This document shows, one piece after another, positions 27,102-35,909 of a stretch of DNA of 64,000 nucleotides. The notes beneath the pieces were generated by a model. The model ran no database searches, was not told where the DNA came from, and worked only from the letters and a program-made list of their open reading frames with translations. The translations under genes and the position numbers were made by a program. The DNA lies in assembly GCF_014651835.1 (NCBI RefSeq), contig NZ_BMXQ01000001.1, forward strand, positions 310,001 through 374,000, read 5' to 3'. Numbering within the stretch: position 1 is the first letter of the stretch; every line of letters begins with the position of its first letter. Source of the DNA: Pigmentiphaga litoralis (GTDB taxonomy: Bacteria; Pseudomonadota; Gammaproteobacteria; Burkholderiales; Burkholderiaceae_B).

Positions 27102-27485
27102 TCAACCCGGCAGCAGGGCGACCACCACGCGGCGGTCTTCGGACATCAGGATGTTGTAGGTGCGCGAGGCGGCCTGGCTGTCCATCATCTCGACGCCCAC
27201 ACCGGCCTTGAGTAGCGGCCGCAGCAGGGCAGGGGCCAGGAAACGCTGCTTGTTGCCCGTGCCGATCAGCAGCACTTCAGGCAAGGGCTTGGCGTCCAGG
27301 TCGACCAGTTGCGCCATCGCGGTCGCGTCGATCTGCTCGACGGACTCGGGCGACCAGCGCGCCACGTCGCCTTCGGGGCCGAAGACCACGGCGTGCGCGT
27401 ACTCAGTCTTGTTCACTTCGATATAGCCGTCGCCGTAGCCGGTCACGGTGTTCAGGGACGTATTGGGGTCGGAATGCAACTTCAC
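27102..27485 (-). CDS. Mth938-like domain protein (DUF498)
   Basis: A 127-residue protein whose central VLLIGTGNKQRFL and C-terminal TYNILMSEDRRVVVALLPG fit the Mth938/NDUFAF3 fold. The open frame extends upstream, but the GTG at 27485 is preferred: it follows CGGAG and yields the family-like N terminus KLHSDPNTSLNTVTGYGDGYIEV. Function is unknown in bacteria; the human relative NDUFAF3 is a complex I assembly factor. Divergent from alaC with about 230 bases between. Confidence 0.85.
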   Translation of the reverse strand: MKLHSDPNTSLNTVTGYGDGYIEVNKTEYAHAVVFGPEGDVARWSPESVEQIDATAMAQLVDLDAKPLPEVLLIGTGNKQRFLAPALLRPLLKAGVGVEMMDSQAASRTYNILMSEDRRVVVALLPG

Positions 27486-27589
27486 GTTCTGCTCCGAAAG
27501 AAAAGGGGCGAGCGGCAGGCCGACGCGTTGCCGGGTCAGTAACACACACCGGTACGCGGAAGGCCGCCGGGGAAGGCGCCGCCAGCGAT

Positions 27590-27618
27590 TTGCTAGGGGC
27601 AGCCCGTTTAGCTAGATT
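27590..27618 (+). promoter_or_regulatory. Candidate sigma-70 promoter for alaC
   Basis: TTGCTA (27590-27595) and TAGATT (27613-27618) are separated by exactly 17 bases, about 100 bases upstream of the alaC start. Matches are partial (4 of 6 each or better), so this is a candidate only. Confidence 0.45.
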
Positions 27619-27715
27619 ATAGGTTTATGCGGCCTGGCACAGGCCGGACCTGGACGCTTTTGCCCACCCCCGGATCGATCCCTGGCCGCTTTTTCGTCAC
27701 TTACAAGGAATCACC

Positions 27716-28924
27716 ATGTCGACCCCATCGCGCGAGTTTTCGCGCATTCAGCGTTTGCCGCCCTATGTGTTCAATATCACGGCGGAGCTGAAGATGGCGG
27801 CGCGTCGACGAGGCGAGGACATCATCGACATGTCGATGGGCAATCCTGACGGCGATACGCCCGCGCACATCGTCGACAAGCTGGTCGAGGCCACCAGGCG
27901 GCCCGGCACCCATGGGTACTCGGTCTCCAAGGGCATCCCGCGTCTGCGCAAGGCGATCGCGGACTGGTACGGCCGCCGGTATGGCGTGGATATCGATCCG
28001 GAAACCGAAGCGATCGTAACGATCGGGTCCAAGGAGGGCCTGGCGCACCTGATGCTGGCAACCCTGGACCGCGGCGACACGGTACTGGTACCCAACCCGA
28101 GCTACCCGATCCACATCTACGGCGCCGTGATCGCCGGCGCCGACATTCGGTCGGTGCGCATGACGCCGGGCGTCGACTTTTTCGTCGAGCTGGAACGCGC
28201 GATCAAGGAATCGATTCCCAAGCCCAAGATGATCATCCTGGGCTTCCCGAGCAACCCGACTGCCCAGTGCGTGGATCTGTCGTTCTTCGAGCGCGTCGTG
28301 GCGCTGGCCCGCGAGCACAACATCCTGGTCGTGCACGACCTGGCGTATGCCGACATCACGTTCGACGGCTATGTGGCGCCGTCGATCATGCAGGTGCCGG
28401 GCGCCCGGGACGTCGCCGTCGAGTTCTTCACCATGAGCAAGAGCTACAACATGGCCGGCTGGCGGGTCGGCTACATGGTCGGGAACAAGGACCTGGTCAA
28501 TGCGCTGGCCCGGATCAAGAGCTATCACGACTACGGCACGTTCACGCCCATCCAGGTGGCGTCGATCGCCGCGCTGGAAGGCCCGCAGGAATGCGTGGCC
28601 GAAGTCGTCGAGCAGTACCGCCGCCGACGCGACGTTCTGGTCAAGGGGCTGCACGAAGCCGGCTGGATGGTCGAGAACCCCAAGGCGTCCATGTACATCT
28701 GGGCGAAGATTCCCGAGCCCTACGCGGCGTTGGGCTCGCTGGAGTTTGCCAAGCGTTTGCTGGCGGATGCGCACGTGGCGGTTTCGCCCGGTATCGGCTT
28801 TGGCGAATACGGCGACGATCATGTCCGTTTTGCCCTGATCGAGAACGAACAGCGCACGCGCCAGGCCGTGCGCGGGATCAAGGACATGTTCCGCAAGGAC
28901 GGTCTGGTGCCCCGTCCGGCGTGA
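27716..28924 (+). CDS. alaC: Alanine transaminase (AlaC type)
   Basis: A 402-residue fold-type I PLP aminotransferase (pyruvate + glutamate to alanine + 2-oxoglutarate). Features: [15 protein letters not shown] near residue 43, [26 protein letters not shown], and the PLP-binding Lys242 in [23 protein letters not shown] at 27716 follows ACAAGGAATCACC, a clear ribosome site. It precedes hom by 115 bases that contain a G+C-rich hairpin, an arrangement familiar from Burkholderiales. Confidence 0.93.
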   Translation: MSTPSREFSRIQRLPPYVFNITAELKMAARRRGEDIIDMSMGNPDGDTPAHIVDKLVEATRRPGTHGYSVSKGIPRLRKAIADWYGRRYGVDIDPETEAIVTIGSKEGLAHLMLATLDRGDTVLVPNPSYPIHIYGAVIAGADIRSVRMTPGVDFFVELERAIKESIPKPKMIILGFPSNPTAQCVDLSFFERVVALAREHNILVVHDLAYADITFDGYVAPSIMQVPGARDVAVEFFTMSKSYNMAGWRVGYMVGNKDLVNALARIKSYHDYGTFTPIQVASIAALEGPQECVAEVVEQYRRRRDVLVKGLHEAGWMVENPKASMYIWAKIPEPYAALGSLEFAKRLLADAHVAVSPGIGFGEYGDDHVRFALIENEQRTRQAVRGIKDMFRKDGLVPRPA

Positions 28925-28949
28925 TCCGGATGGCTTGATTTGTCCTGCT

Positions 28950-28974
28950 GGACGCCGGGCTGGCCCCGGCGTCC
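28950..28974 (+). terminator. Hairpin between alaC and hom
   Basis: GGACGCCGGG (28950-28959) pairs with CCCGGCGTCC (28965-28974) around a 5-base loop. No T tract follows (GTTAAAC), so it may only attenuate or stabilise the alaC message. Confidence 0.4.
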
Positions 28975-29039
28975 GTTAAACTGGCGTCATTGTCGCGTCA
29001 TCACCGCGATTTTTTTCAGCAATCCCCCCCGGAAGCAGC

Positions 29040-30347
29040 ATGGAACCCATCCGAGTAGGCCTCCTGGGCCTTGGCGTGGTTGGCGGCGGCACATTCAAAG
29101 TGCTGGCGCGCAACGCCGAAGAAATCGCCCGCCGTGCCGGGCGCCACATCGTCGTGACCAAGGTGTCCGCGCGTGACCTCGTCAAGGCCAAGAGCCGCGT
29201 TGGCGACGCCGCGCAGGTCGTGGCCGACCCGTTCGAGATCGTGCGTGACCCGTCCATCGACATCGTCGTGGAACTGATTGGCGGCGACGGCCTGGCGCGC
29301 GAACTGGTGCTCGAGGCGATCGCCCACGGCAAGCATGTGGTCACCGCCAACAAGGCCTTGCTGGCCAAGCATGGCAATGAGATCTTCGCGCTTGCCAGCG
29401 AAAAGGGCGTGATGGTCATGTTCGAAGCCGCCGTGGCCGGCGGTATCCCGATCATCAAGGCCATCCGCGAAGGCCTGACGGCCAACCAGATCGAATGGGT
29501 GGCCGGCATCATCAACGGCACGACCAACTTCATCCTGTCCGAAATGCGTGCCCGGGGCCTGCCGTTTGCCGAGGTCCTGGCCGAAGCCCAGAAGCTCGGC
29601 TATGCCGAAGCCGATCCGACCTTTGACGTCGAAGGCGTCGACGCCGCGCACAAACTGACGCTGCTGTCGGCCATCGCTTTCGGCGTGCCGGTGCAGTTCG
29701 ACAAGGCCTACATCGAAGGCATCTCGTCGCTGTCCCAAATCGACATCTCGTACGCCGAAGAACTCGGCTACCGGATCAAGCTGCTGGGCGTGACCAAGGC
29801 ACGTCCCGACGGTATCGAACTGCGCGTCCATCCCACGCTGATCCCGACCAAGCGTCTGCTGGCCAATGTGGAAGGCGCGATGAACGCGGTGCTGGTGCAG
29901 GGCGACGCCGTAGGCGCGACCCTGTACTACGGCAAGGGCGCGGGCGAAGAACCCACGGCGTCGGCCGTGGTGGCCGACCTTGTCGATGTCACCCGTCTGC
30001 ACACTGCCGATCCGGAACACCGCGTGCCGCACCTGGCCTTCCAACCCCAGTCGATGTCCGACAAGCCGATCCTGCCGATCGAAGCCGTCACGACCTCGTA
30101 CTACCTGCGCCTGACGGTCGACGATGTGCCAGGTGTGCTGGCCGAGATCACACGCATCCTGGCCGACGCGTCGATTTCGATCGGTTCCATGATCCAGAAG
30201 CCGCGCGAAGGCTCGACGCAGGCCGACATCATCTTCCTGACGCACGAAGCCGTCGAACGCAATGTGAATGCCGCCATTGTCCGGATCGAAGCATTGAACA
30301 CCGTCCAGTCCAAGGTGACCCGCCTGCGACTCGAAAACCTGGCCTGA
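29040..30347 (+). CDS. hom: Homoserine dehydrogenase
   Basis: A 435-residue enzyme reducing aspartate semialdehyde to homoserine on the threonine/methionine branch. The N-terminal nucleotide-binding motif is GLLGLGVVGGGTFKVL; the catalytic core shows TANKALLAKHG, GTTNFILSEM and the block around EADPTFDVEGVDAAHKL; a C-terminal ACT domain (about residues 355-425, YYLRLTVDDVPGVLAEIT) is the expected site of threonine feedback. ATG at 29040. Separated from thrC by only seven bases, so one operon. Confidence 0.96.
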   Translation: MEPIRVGLLGLGVVGGGTFKVLARNAEEIARRAGRHIVVTKVSARDLVKAKSRVGDAAQVVADPFEIVRDPSIDIVVELIGGDGLARELVLEAIAHGKHVVTANKALLAKHGNEIFALASEKGVMVMFEAAVAGGIPIIKAIREGLTANQIEWVAGIINGTTNFILSEMRARGLPFAEVLAEAQKLGYAEADPTFDVEGVDAAHKLTLLSAIAFGVPVQFDKAYIEGISSLSQIDISYAEELGYRIKLLGVTKARPDGIELRVHPTLIPTKRLLANVEGAMNAVLVQGDAVGATLYYGKGAGEEPTASAVVADLVDVTRLHTADPEHRVPHLAFQPQSMSDKPILPIEAVTTSYYLRLTVDDVPGVLAEITRILADASISIGSMIQKPREGSTQADIIFLTHEAVERNVNAAIVRIEALNTVQSKVTRLRLENLA

Positions 30348-30354
30348 GACCCTG

Positions 30355-31776
30355 ATGCGATATCTATCCACCCGTGGCGGCATGGCGCCGCAACCGTTCA
30401 CCGACGTGCTGCTGGAAGGGCTCGCGCCCGATGGCGGTCTGGCCGTGCCCGAAAGCATTCCGCAGATCTCGGCGGAACAGCTGGAATCGTGGCGCGACCT
30501 GTCGTATGCCGACCTTGCGTTCGAAGTCCTTCAGCATTTCCTGACCGACATTCCGGCCGACGACCTGCGCACACTGACGCATGCCGCCTACAGGCCGGAA
30601 GTATTCGGCAGCGACGTGATCGTGCCGCTCAAGCCCCTGGCGGGCGGCATGTCGCTGCTGGGGCTGTCCGAAGGCCCGACGCTCGCGTTCAAGGACATGG
30701 CCATGCAGTTGCTGGGCCACCTCTTTGAATACACGCTCAGCCGCCGACATTCCACGCTCAATATTCTTGGCGCCACGTCGGGCGACACCGGATCGGCGGC
30801 CGAATATGCCATGCGCGGCAAGAAGGGCGTGTCGGTGTTCATGCTGTCGCCGCAAGGCCGGATGAGCGCGTTCCAGCGGGCGCAGATGTATTCGCTGCAG
30901 GACGAGAACATCCACAACATCGCGGTGCAGGGTGTGTTCGACGACTGCCAGGACATCGTCAAGGCCGTCAGTGGCGATCTGTCGTTCAAGATCGAGCATC
31001 GCATCGGCGCGGTCAATTCCATCAACTGGGCGCGCATCGCCGCGCAGGTGGTGTACTACTTCCACGGCTGGCGTATCGCGACGCAACCGTCCACCGGCGG
31101 CGAACTGCCGCAGGTGTCATTTGCGGTTCCGTCGGGCAATTTCGGCAATATCCTCGCGGGCCACTTCGCCCGCAGCATGGGTCTGCCGATCCGTCGCCTG
31201 GTGCTTGCCACCAACGAAAACAACGTGCTGGAAGAATTCTTCCGCACGGGCATCTACCGGCCTCGCGCGTCGGCCGAAACGCATCAGACCTCCAGCCCGT
31301 CCATGGACATCTCGAAGGCGTCGAACTTCGAGCGCTTCGTCTATGACTTGATGGGACGGGATGCCGCCAAGGTCAAGGCCTTGTGGGAACAGTTGGCAAC
31401 CGAAGGCAGCTTCGACCTCTCGTTGTACAAGCCCGAATTCGAAACGCGATTTGGTTTCGTGTCGGGTGCGAGCACGCATGCCGACCGCCTGGCCACCATC
31501 CGCCAGGTCAAGGCCGAAACGGGCCTGGTCATTGATCCGCACACGGCCGATGGCGTGAAGGTCGCTCGTCCGTTCGTGGAAAGCGGCATCCCCATGCTGG
31601 TGCTGGAAACCGCCTTGCCAATCAAGTTCGGCGAGACGATCGAAGAGGCGCTGGGTGAACTGGCGCCACGCCCACCGGCCTTTGAAGGCATCGAAGCGCT
31701 GCCGCAACGCGTGCAGATCCTGGACGCCGATGTGCAGACGATCAAGGACTATATCGTCAAGCATGGCGCTGCCTGA
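30355..31776 (+). CDS. thrC: Threonine synthase
   Basis: A 473-residue fold-type II PLP enzyme converting O-phosphohomoserine to threonine. It shows the N-terminal MRYLSTRGGMAPQPFTDVLLEGLAPDGG-type start (shortened here: MRYLSTRGG), the PLP Lys113 in TLAFKDMAMQLLGH, GATSGDTGSAAEYAM and the phosphate-binding SGNFGNILAG. This is the longer yeast/E. coli-like class. The stop lies just before or within the start of mobB, so translation is probably coupled to the molybdenum cofactor genes. Confidence 0.96.
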   Translation: MRYLSTRGGMAPQPFTDVLLEGLAPDGGLAVPESIPQISAEQLESWRDLSYADLAFEVLQHFLTDIPADDLRTLTHAAYRPEVFGSDVIVPLKPLAGGMSLLGLSEGPTLAFKDMAMQLLGHLFEYTLSRRHSTLNILGATSGDTGSAAEYAMRGKKGVSVFMLSPQGRMSAFQRAQMYSLQDENIHNIAVQGVFDDCQDIVKAVSGDLSFKIEHRIGAVNSINWARIAAQVVYYFHGWRIATQPSTGGELPQVSFAVPSGNFGNILAGHFARSMGLPIRRLVLATNENNVLEEFFRTGIYRPRASAETHQTSSPSMDISKASNFERFVYDLMGRDAAKVKALWEQLATEGSFDLSLYKPEFETRFGFVSGASTHADRLATIRQVKAETGLVIDPHTADGVKVARPFVESGIPMLVLETALPIKFGETIEEALGELAPRPPAFEGIEALPQRVQILDADVQTIKDYIVKHGAA

Positions 31777-31783
31777 CCGGCCG

Positions 31784-32302
31784 ATGAAAGTCTTCGGGAT
31801 TGCCGGCCATAGCGGAGCGGGCAAGACCACGTTGATCGAACATGTCATCCCCGTCCTGGTCCAGCACGGGCTGAAGGTATCGTTGATCAAGCACGCGCAT
31901 GACCGGTTCGACATCGATCGGCCGGGCAAGGATTCCTACCGGCATCGTGAAGCCGGCGCGAGTGAAGTCCTGCTCACGTCGGCGCACCGGTGGGTGCTGA
32001 TGCATGAATCGCGCAACGAAGCGGAACCGGACATGGCGGCGCAGCTGGCCGTGCTGTCGCCCTGCGATGTGGTGCTGGTGGAAGGGTACAAACGCTGGCC
32101 GTTGCCCAAGCTCGAGGTGTGGCGCGCCTCGACCGGCAAGCCGCCCATGTACCTCGATGACCCGTCGGTGATCGCGATCGCAACCGACTGTCCAGACACG
32201 ATCCCCGACCCGGGGGAACGGGATGTGCTGGACCTCGACCAGCCGGCGCAGATTGCGCGGTGGCTGCTCGATACTCTGAACCGCTTGCCTGCCGCGCGTT
32301 AG
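31784..32302 (+). CDS. mobB: Molybdopterin-guanine dinucleotide biosynthesis protein B
   Basis: A 172-residue P-loop GTPase-like protein (Walker A GHSGAGKTTLIE) with the MobB blocks SLIKHAHDRFDID, SYRHREAGASEVLLTS and VLVEGYKRWPLPKLE. It assists MobA in making the guanine-dinucleotide form of the molybdenum cofactor. The start at 31784 gives the canonical MKVFGIAG; an in-frame ATG at 31763 would overlap thrC by 14 bases and cannot be excluded. Located between thrC and moeA, 18 bases from the latter. Confidence 0.9.
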   Translation: MKVFGIAGHSGAGKTTLIEHVIPVLVQHGLKVSLIKHAHDRFDIDRPGKDSYRHREAGASEVLLTSAHRWVLMHESRNEAEPDMAAQLAVLSPCDVVLVEGYKRWPLPKLEVWRASTGKPPMYLDDPSVIAIATDCPDTIPDPGERDVLDLDQPAQIARWLLDTLNRLPAAR

Positions 32303-32320
32303 CGGCACGAAGGAGACCTT

Positions 32321-33553
32321 GTGAAGCCCGTTGCACCCCCCTTGCTGACCATGGACGAGGCGCTGGAGCGTCTGTTGGCACGCGCAACGCCGCCGACCGA
32401 TGCGACCCAGGACGTCGACCTGATGGACGCCACCGGCCGTGTGCTGGCCGTCGACATCACCTCGACCATCAACGTCCCGTCGGTCGACAATTCGTCGATG
32501 GACGGCTATGCGGTGCGGACTGCGGACGCGGATGCGCTGGCCCAGGGGCTGCCGGTCTCGCAGCGTATTCCCGCTGGATCCGTGCCGACCCCCCTGGCGC
32601 CGAACAGCGTCGCGCGCATCTTCACGGGTGCCGAAGTGCCCGCAGGCGCCGACGCGATCATCATGCAGGAACAGGCCGTGGTCGACGGCGACCGGGTGCG
32701 GTTCACCGCCACGCCCGCCGTCGGCGAGTGGGTGCGCCAGATCGGCTGTGATATCGAGGCGGGCGCCCGCATCCTGACGGCCGGCATGCGCTTGCGCCCG
32801 CAAGACGTGGCGCTGGCGGCCTCGGTCGGCGTGGCCACCCTGACCGTGCGGCCGCGCTTGCGGGTCGCCACCTTCTTCACTGGCGATGAACTCGCCATGC
32901 CGGGTGAACCGCTGGCGCCTGGCAAGATCTACAACTCGAATCGCTTCCTGCTGCGTGGCCTCTTGCAGGCCCTGCCTGTGGAACATGTCGACCTTGGCAT
33001 CGTCCCGGACACACTCGACGCGACTCGCGAGACGCTGCGCCGCGCCGCGGCCGACAACGACCTGGTCATCACGACCGGCGGCGTGTCGGTAGGCGAAGAA
33101 GACCACGTCAAGCCGGCGGTGGAAGCCGAAGGGCATCTGGACCTCTGGAACCTGGCGATCAAGCCTGGCAAACCCTTGGCGTTCGGTGGCGTGCGCCGCG
33201 CCGACGCCACCGAGGCAGCCTTTATCGGGCTGCCGGGCAACCCGGTGTCCAGCCTGGTCACGTTTGCGTTCTTCGTGCGGCCGCTGTTGCTGCGGCTCGC
33301 GGGCGTGGCCGAGGTGACGCCGGTGCGCGTGCCCATGCGCGCCGATTTCGTCTGGCCCAAGGGCGATCGCCGCCGGGAATTCCTGCGCGTGCGGCGCAAT
33401 GCTGAAGGCGGCCTGGACCTGTTCCCGAACCAGTTGTCCAACGTGCTAACGTCAACGGTCTGGGGGGACGGGGTGATCGACAATCCACCGGGCCAGACCA
33501 TCGCCCAGGGCGACATGGTCCAGTTCATCAGCTTTGCGGATCTTCTGACATGA
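32321..33553 (+). CDS. moeA: Molybdopterin molybdenumtransferase
   Basis: A 410-residue MoeA inserting molybdate into adenylylated molybdopterin. Blocks: SVDNSSMDGYAVR near residue 55, ARIFTGAEVPAGADAIIMQE, IYNSNRFLLRGLL, ITTGGVSVGEEDHVK and GLPGNPVSSLVTF. The GTG start at 32321 follows AAGGAG by seven bases, a strong site that decides it. The stop overlaps moaD (ATGA), indicating coupled translation. Confidence 0.96.
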   Translation: MKPVAPPLLTMDEALERLLARATPPTDATQDVDLMDATGRVLAVDITSTINVPSVDNSSMDGYAVRTADADALAQGLPVSQRIPAGSVPTPLAPNSVARIFTGAEVPAGADAIIMQEQAVVDGDRVRFTATPAVGEWVRQIGCDIEAGARILTAGMRLRPQDVALAASVGVATLTVRPRLRVATFFTGDELAMPGEPLAPGKIYNSNRFLLRGLLQALPVEHVDLGIVPDTLDATRETLRRAAADNDLVITTGGVSVGEEDHVKPAVEAEGHLDLWNLAIKPGKPLAFGGVRRADATEAAFIGLPGNPVSSLVTFAFFVRPLLLRLAGVAEVTPVRVPMRADFVWPKGDRRREFLRVRRNAEGGLDLFPNQLSNVLTSTVWGDGVIDNPPGQTIAQGDMVQFISFADLLT

Positions 33554-33807
33554 ATATCGAATTGCGCTTTTTTGCGTCGCTGCGCGAGTCGCTGGGCAAG
33601 GACCGCGAACGCGCCACCGTGCCCCCCGAGGTGCAGACCGTGGGCGACTTGCGGGCGTGGCTGGTTGCGCGTGGAGAAGACTGGGCAGCCGCGCTGGGCG
33701 GGACACGCCCCGTGCGCGCGGCAGTCGACCAGACCATGGTCACCGCCGACGCACTTTTGCACGACGGCGCCGAAGTCGCGTTCTTTCCACCTGTCACGGG
33801 CGGCTGA
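33550..33807 (+). CDS. moaD: Molybdopterin synthase sulfur carrier subunit
   Basis: An 85-residue ubiquitin-like protein ending in the required Gly-Gly (FFPPVTGG), the site of thiocarboxylation that delivers sulfur for molybdopterin. ATG at 33550 overlaps the moeA stop. Its partner moaE begins three bases after its stop. Confidence 0.95.
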   Translation: MNIELRFFASLRESLGKDRERATVPPEVQTVGDLRAWLVARGEDWAAALGGTRPVRAAVDQTMVTADALLHDGAEVAFFPPVTGG

Positions 33808-33809
33808 TC

Positions 33810-34271
33810 ATGTCCGTGAGCGTGCAGCATGAAGATTTCGACACCGGCGCCGAGTTGACGGCCCTGCGGCAGGATCCGTCCGTGGGCGCCATCGCCAGTT
33901 TCGTTGGCACGGTGCGCGACATCAATGCCGGGGACGGGGTGGCGTCTCTCACACTCGAGCACTATCCGGGCATGACTGAAAAGGCCCTGTCCGAGATCGT
34001 CGAGCAGGCACAGGCGCGGTGGACACTGAACGCCGTCCGGGTGATTCATCGGGTGGGCGAGCTGCGCCCGACCGACCAGATCGTGCTGGTGGCCGTGGCC
34101 TGCCGACATCGGGGCGATGCCTTCCAGGCCTGCGAGTTCATCATGGACTACTTGAAGACCGAGGCGCCGTTCTGGAAGAAGGAAGAAACGGCCGCCGGCT
34201 CGCGCTGGGTCGATGCGCGCGAAAGCGATCACGACGCGGCCAGGCGCTGGAGCCTGCCGGGGCAGGGCTGA
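33810..34271 (+). CDS. moaE: Molybdopterin synthase catalytic subunit
   Basis: A 153-residue MoaE with GAIASFVGTVRD near residue 26, LEHYPGMTEKAL, HRVGELRPTDQIVLVAV and the catalytic Lys region TEAPFWKKEE. It converts cyclic pyranopterin monophosphate to molybdopterin with MoaD. ATG at 33810 chosen because it directly follows moaD. Last gene of the hom-thrC-mobB-moeA-moaD-moaE run; no rho-independent terminator follows. Confidence 0.96.
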   Translation: MSVSVQHEDFDTGAELTALRQDPSVGAIASFVGTVRDINAGDGVASLTLEHYPGMTEKALSEIVEQAQARWTLNAVRVIHRVGELRPTDQIVLVAVACRHRGDAFQACEFIMDYLKTEAPFWKKEETAAGSRWVDARESDHDAARRWSLPGQG

Positions 34272-34347
34272 GGGCGTGGCTGGATTGGCTGGGCTGGGTC
34301 TGACTCCTGTGCGCCATGCAGTCCTTTTCGAACGGTGCACTTTGCCG

Positions 34348-34361
34348 GGTCAGGCCTGACC
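34348..34361. repeat. 14-base perfect palindrome between moaE and hpnE
   Basis: GGTCAGGCCTGACC lies in the gap between the convergent moaE and hpnE genes. It has no loop or T tract; function unknown. Confidence 0.4.
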
Positions 34362-34385
34362 GCGGTCCACACTTCACGGTTTTTC

Positions 34386-35906
34386 TTAAAACGCGTCGGC
34401 TGAATGCCTGATCGCTTCGATCCGCCTGTAAACCCGATCCGCGGCGGCCAGGCCGCTGCGCACGGCGCCTTCCAGCGTCGCGGGGTAGCCGGTGTCCGTG
34501 TAGTCACCGGCCAGCGTCACCGCTGCCCAGGGCGTGCGATTGCCGGGCCGCACCAGATCCGGCACGGCGGCAAAGGTCGCACGTTTTTCGATGATCAACG
34601 AGGTGTCCGTGACATCCGGCAAGTTAGGTAGCCCGTCAGGATGGGCCGCCAGCTGTTCACGCAATTGCACGACGAGCTGGGCGATGGCCGTGTCACGAGG
34701 ACGATCGGCCAGTGTGCTGGCTTCGCTGATCACGATCGTCAATTCGGCGCGATTACCCGGCAATCCAAGCAAGGCGCCCCGATCGAACACCCACTGGCCA
34801 TCGCGGCCCGTAGCAGGATCGTCGTACAGCAGCATCATGGGCGAAGGCAGGCGGTAGGGGCCTGCCAGACGCAAGGTCAGGGTTGCGATCGGCAGGTAGC
34901 TGAAGGCGCGCAGCGTGTCGCACAGCGCGCCGGAATGCGCCAGTCCCGAGAGCATGCGGGCGGCGGCCACTGGCGGGACGGCAACGACGACCTGGTCGAA
35001 TCGCAGTCCGTCCACTTCGACGCCACCCGCTGCGGACATCGCAGCGGCGTCCGTGACGGCATCACCGGCACCCCCTGCACCCCCTGCACTCCAGTTGCCG
35101 GCAACGCTGGCGCTGCCGGCCCCCGTGCCGTTGGCGCCGGATGCTTCCTTGCCCGGCTCCACCACCGCAATCGACCTGACCGCATGGCCGTAGCGCATTG
35201 TGCATCGCGCGGCGGCGGCCTGCGGCCAAAGCGCCGACAAATCCACCTTCGGAATCAGCAGATCACTGTCTGCCCGTGTCGTCGCCAGACTGTCGCGCAA
35301 GACGACTGCAAACAGGCGCGCGCACGCGTCGTCCAAAGGCGTGTTCAGGGCCGCCAGGCACAAAGGGCGCCACAGGGTCTCGGTCACTCGTTCGGTCTGG
35401 CGGGTCGCTGCAAGCAGTTCACTGACAGTGCGCTGCGCCGGCCGGAAAGCGGCAGCCCTCAGCGCAGTCAGCAGACGGACGGCGGACCGTTTGTCGGCCC
35501 AGGCAAAGCCGCGCGCGGTCATCAGGGCAACCGCGACGTGCAGTGGTGCGGGCAGCCACGCAGGCGCCTTCAACGCGAATCGACCATCGGCGCTGACAAG
35601 ACGCAGCGGGGACCGAAGCAGGGCGGCTTCCGGTGCAATACCCAGGCTGCGCATCAAGGCCAGCGTTTCGGCATAGGCGCCCAGCAGCAGGTGTTGTCCG
35701 TTGTCAAGATGTGCGGCAAAGCCGACATCGGCGGGGGAATGGTCGCCGGCAGCGTGCTCGACGGCGACGCGCCGCGCCCGCCCGCCGGGCTCATGCGCAC
35801 TTTCGAACACCGTGACATCGCATCCGCGCTGCGTCAGGCGTGTTGCGGCAGCCAGCCCGGCCCAGCCGGCGCCGATCACCGCGATCCACGGCCGTCTTGG
35901 AGCCAC
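34386..35906 (-). CDS. hpnE: Hydroxysqualene dehydroxylase (HpnE) with low-complexity insert
   Basis: A 506-residue FAD amine-oxidase-fold protein: dinucleotide motif VIGAGWAGLAAATRL (residues 10-24), HEPGGRARR, and a C-terminal FAD block containing LAGDYTDTGYPATLEGAVRSG. HpnE reduces hydroxysqualene to squalene, the last of the three steps done by HpnC, HpnD and HpnE. A Gly/Ala/Ser-rich stretch at residues 251-295 is absent from the conserved family pattern and lies just before the second conserved region (DGLRFDQVVVAVPP). The start at 35906 lies three bases beyond the hpnD stop, completing the hpnC-hpnD-hpnE operon. Confidence 0.92.
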   Translation of the reverse strand: MAPRRPWIAVIGAGWAGLAAATRLTQRGCDVTVFESAHEPGGRARRVAVEHAAGDHSPADVGFAAHLDNGQHLLLGAYAETLALMRSLGIAPEAALLRSPLRLVSADGRFALKAPAWLPAPLHVAVALMTARGFAWADKRSAVRLLTALRAAAFRPAQRTVSELLAATRQTERVTETLWRPLCLAALNTPLDDACARLFAVVLRDSLATTRADSDLLIPKVDLSALWPQAAAARCTMRYGHAVRSIAVVEPGKEASGANGTGAGSASVAGNWSAGGAGGAGDAVTDAAAMSAAGGVEVDGLRFDQVVVAVPPVAAARMLSGLAHSGALCDTLRAFSYLPIATLTLRLAGPYRLPSPMMLLYDDPATGRDGQWVFDRGALLGLPGNRAELTIVISEASTLADRPRDTAIAQLVVQLREQLAAHPDGLPNLPDVTDTSLIIEKRATFAAVPDLVRPGNRTPWAAVTLAGDYTDTGYPATLEGAVRSGLAAADRVYRRIEAIRHSADAF

Positions 35907-35909
35907 CGT

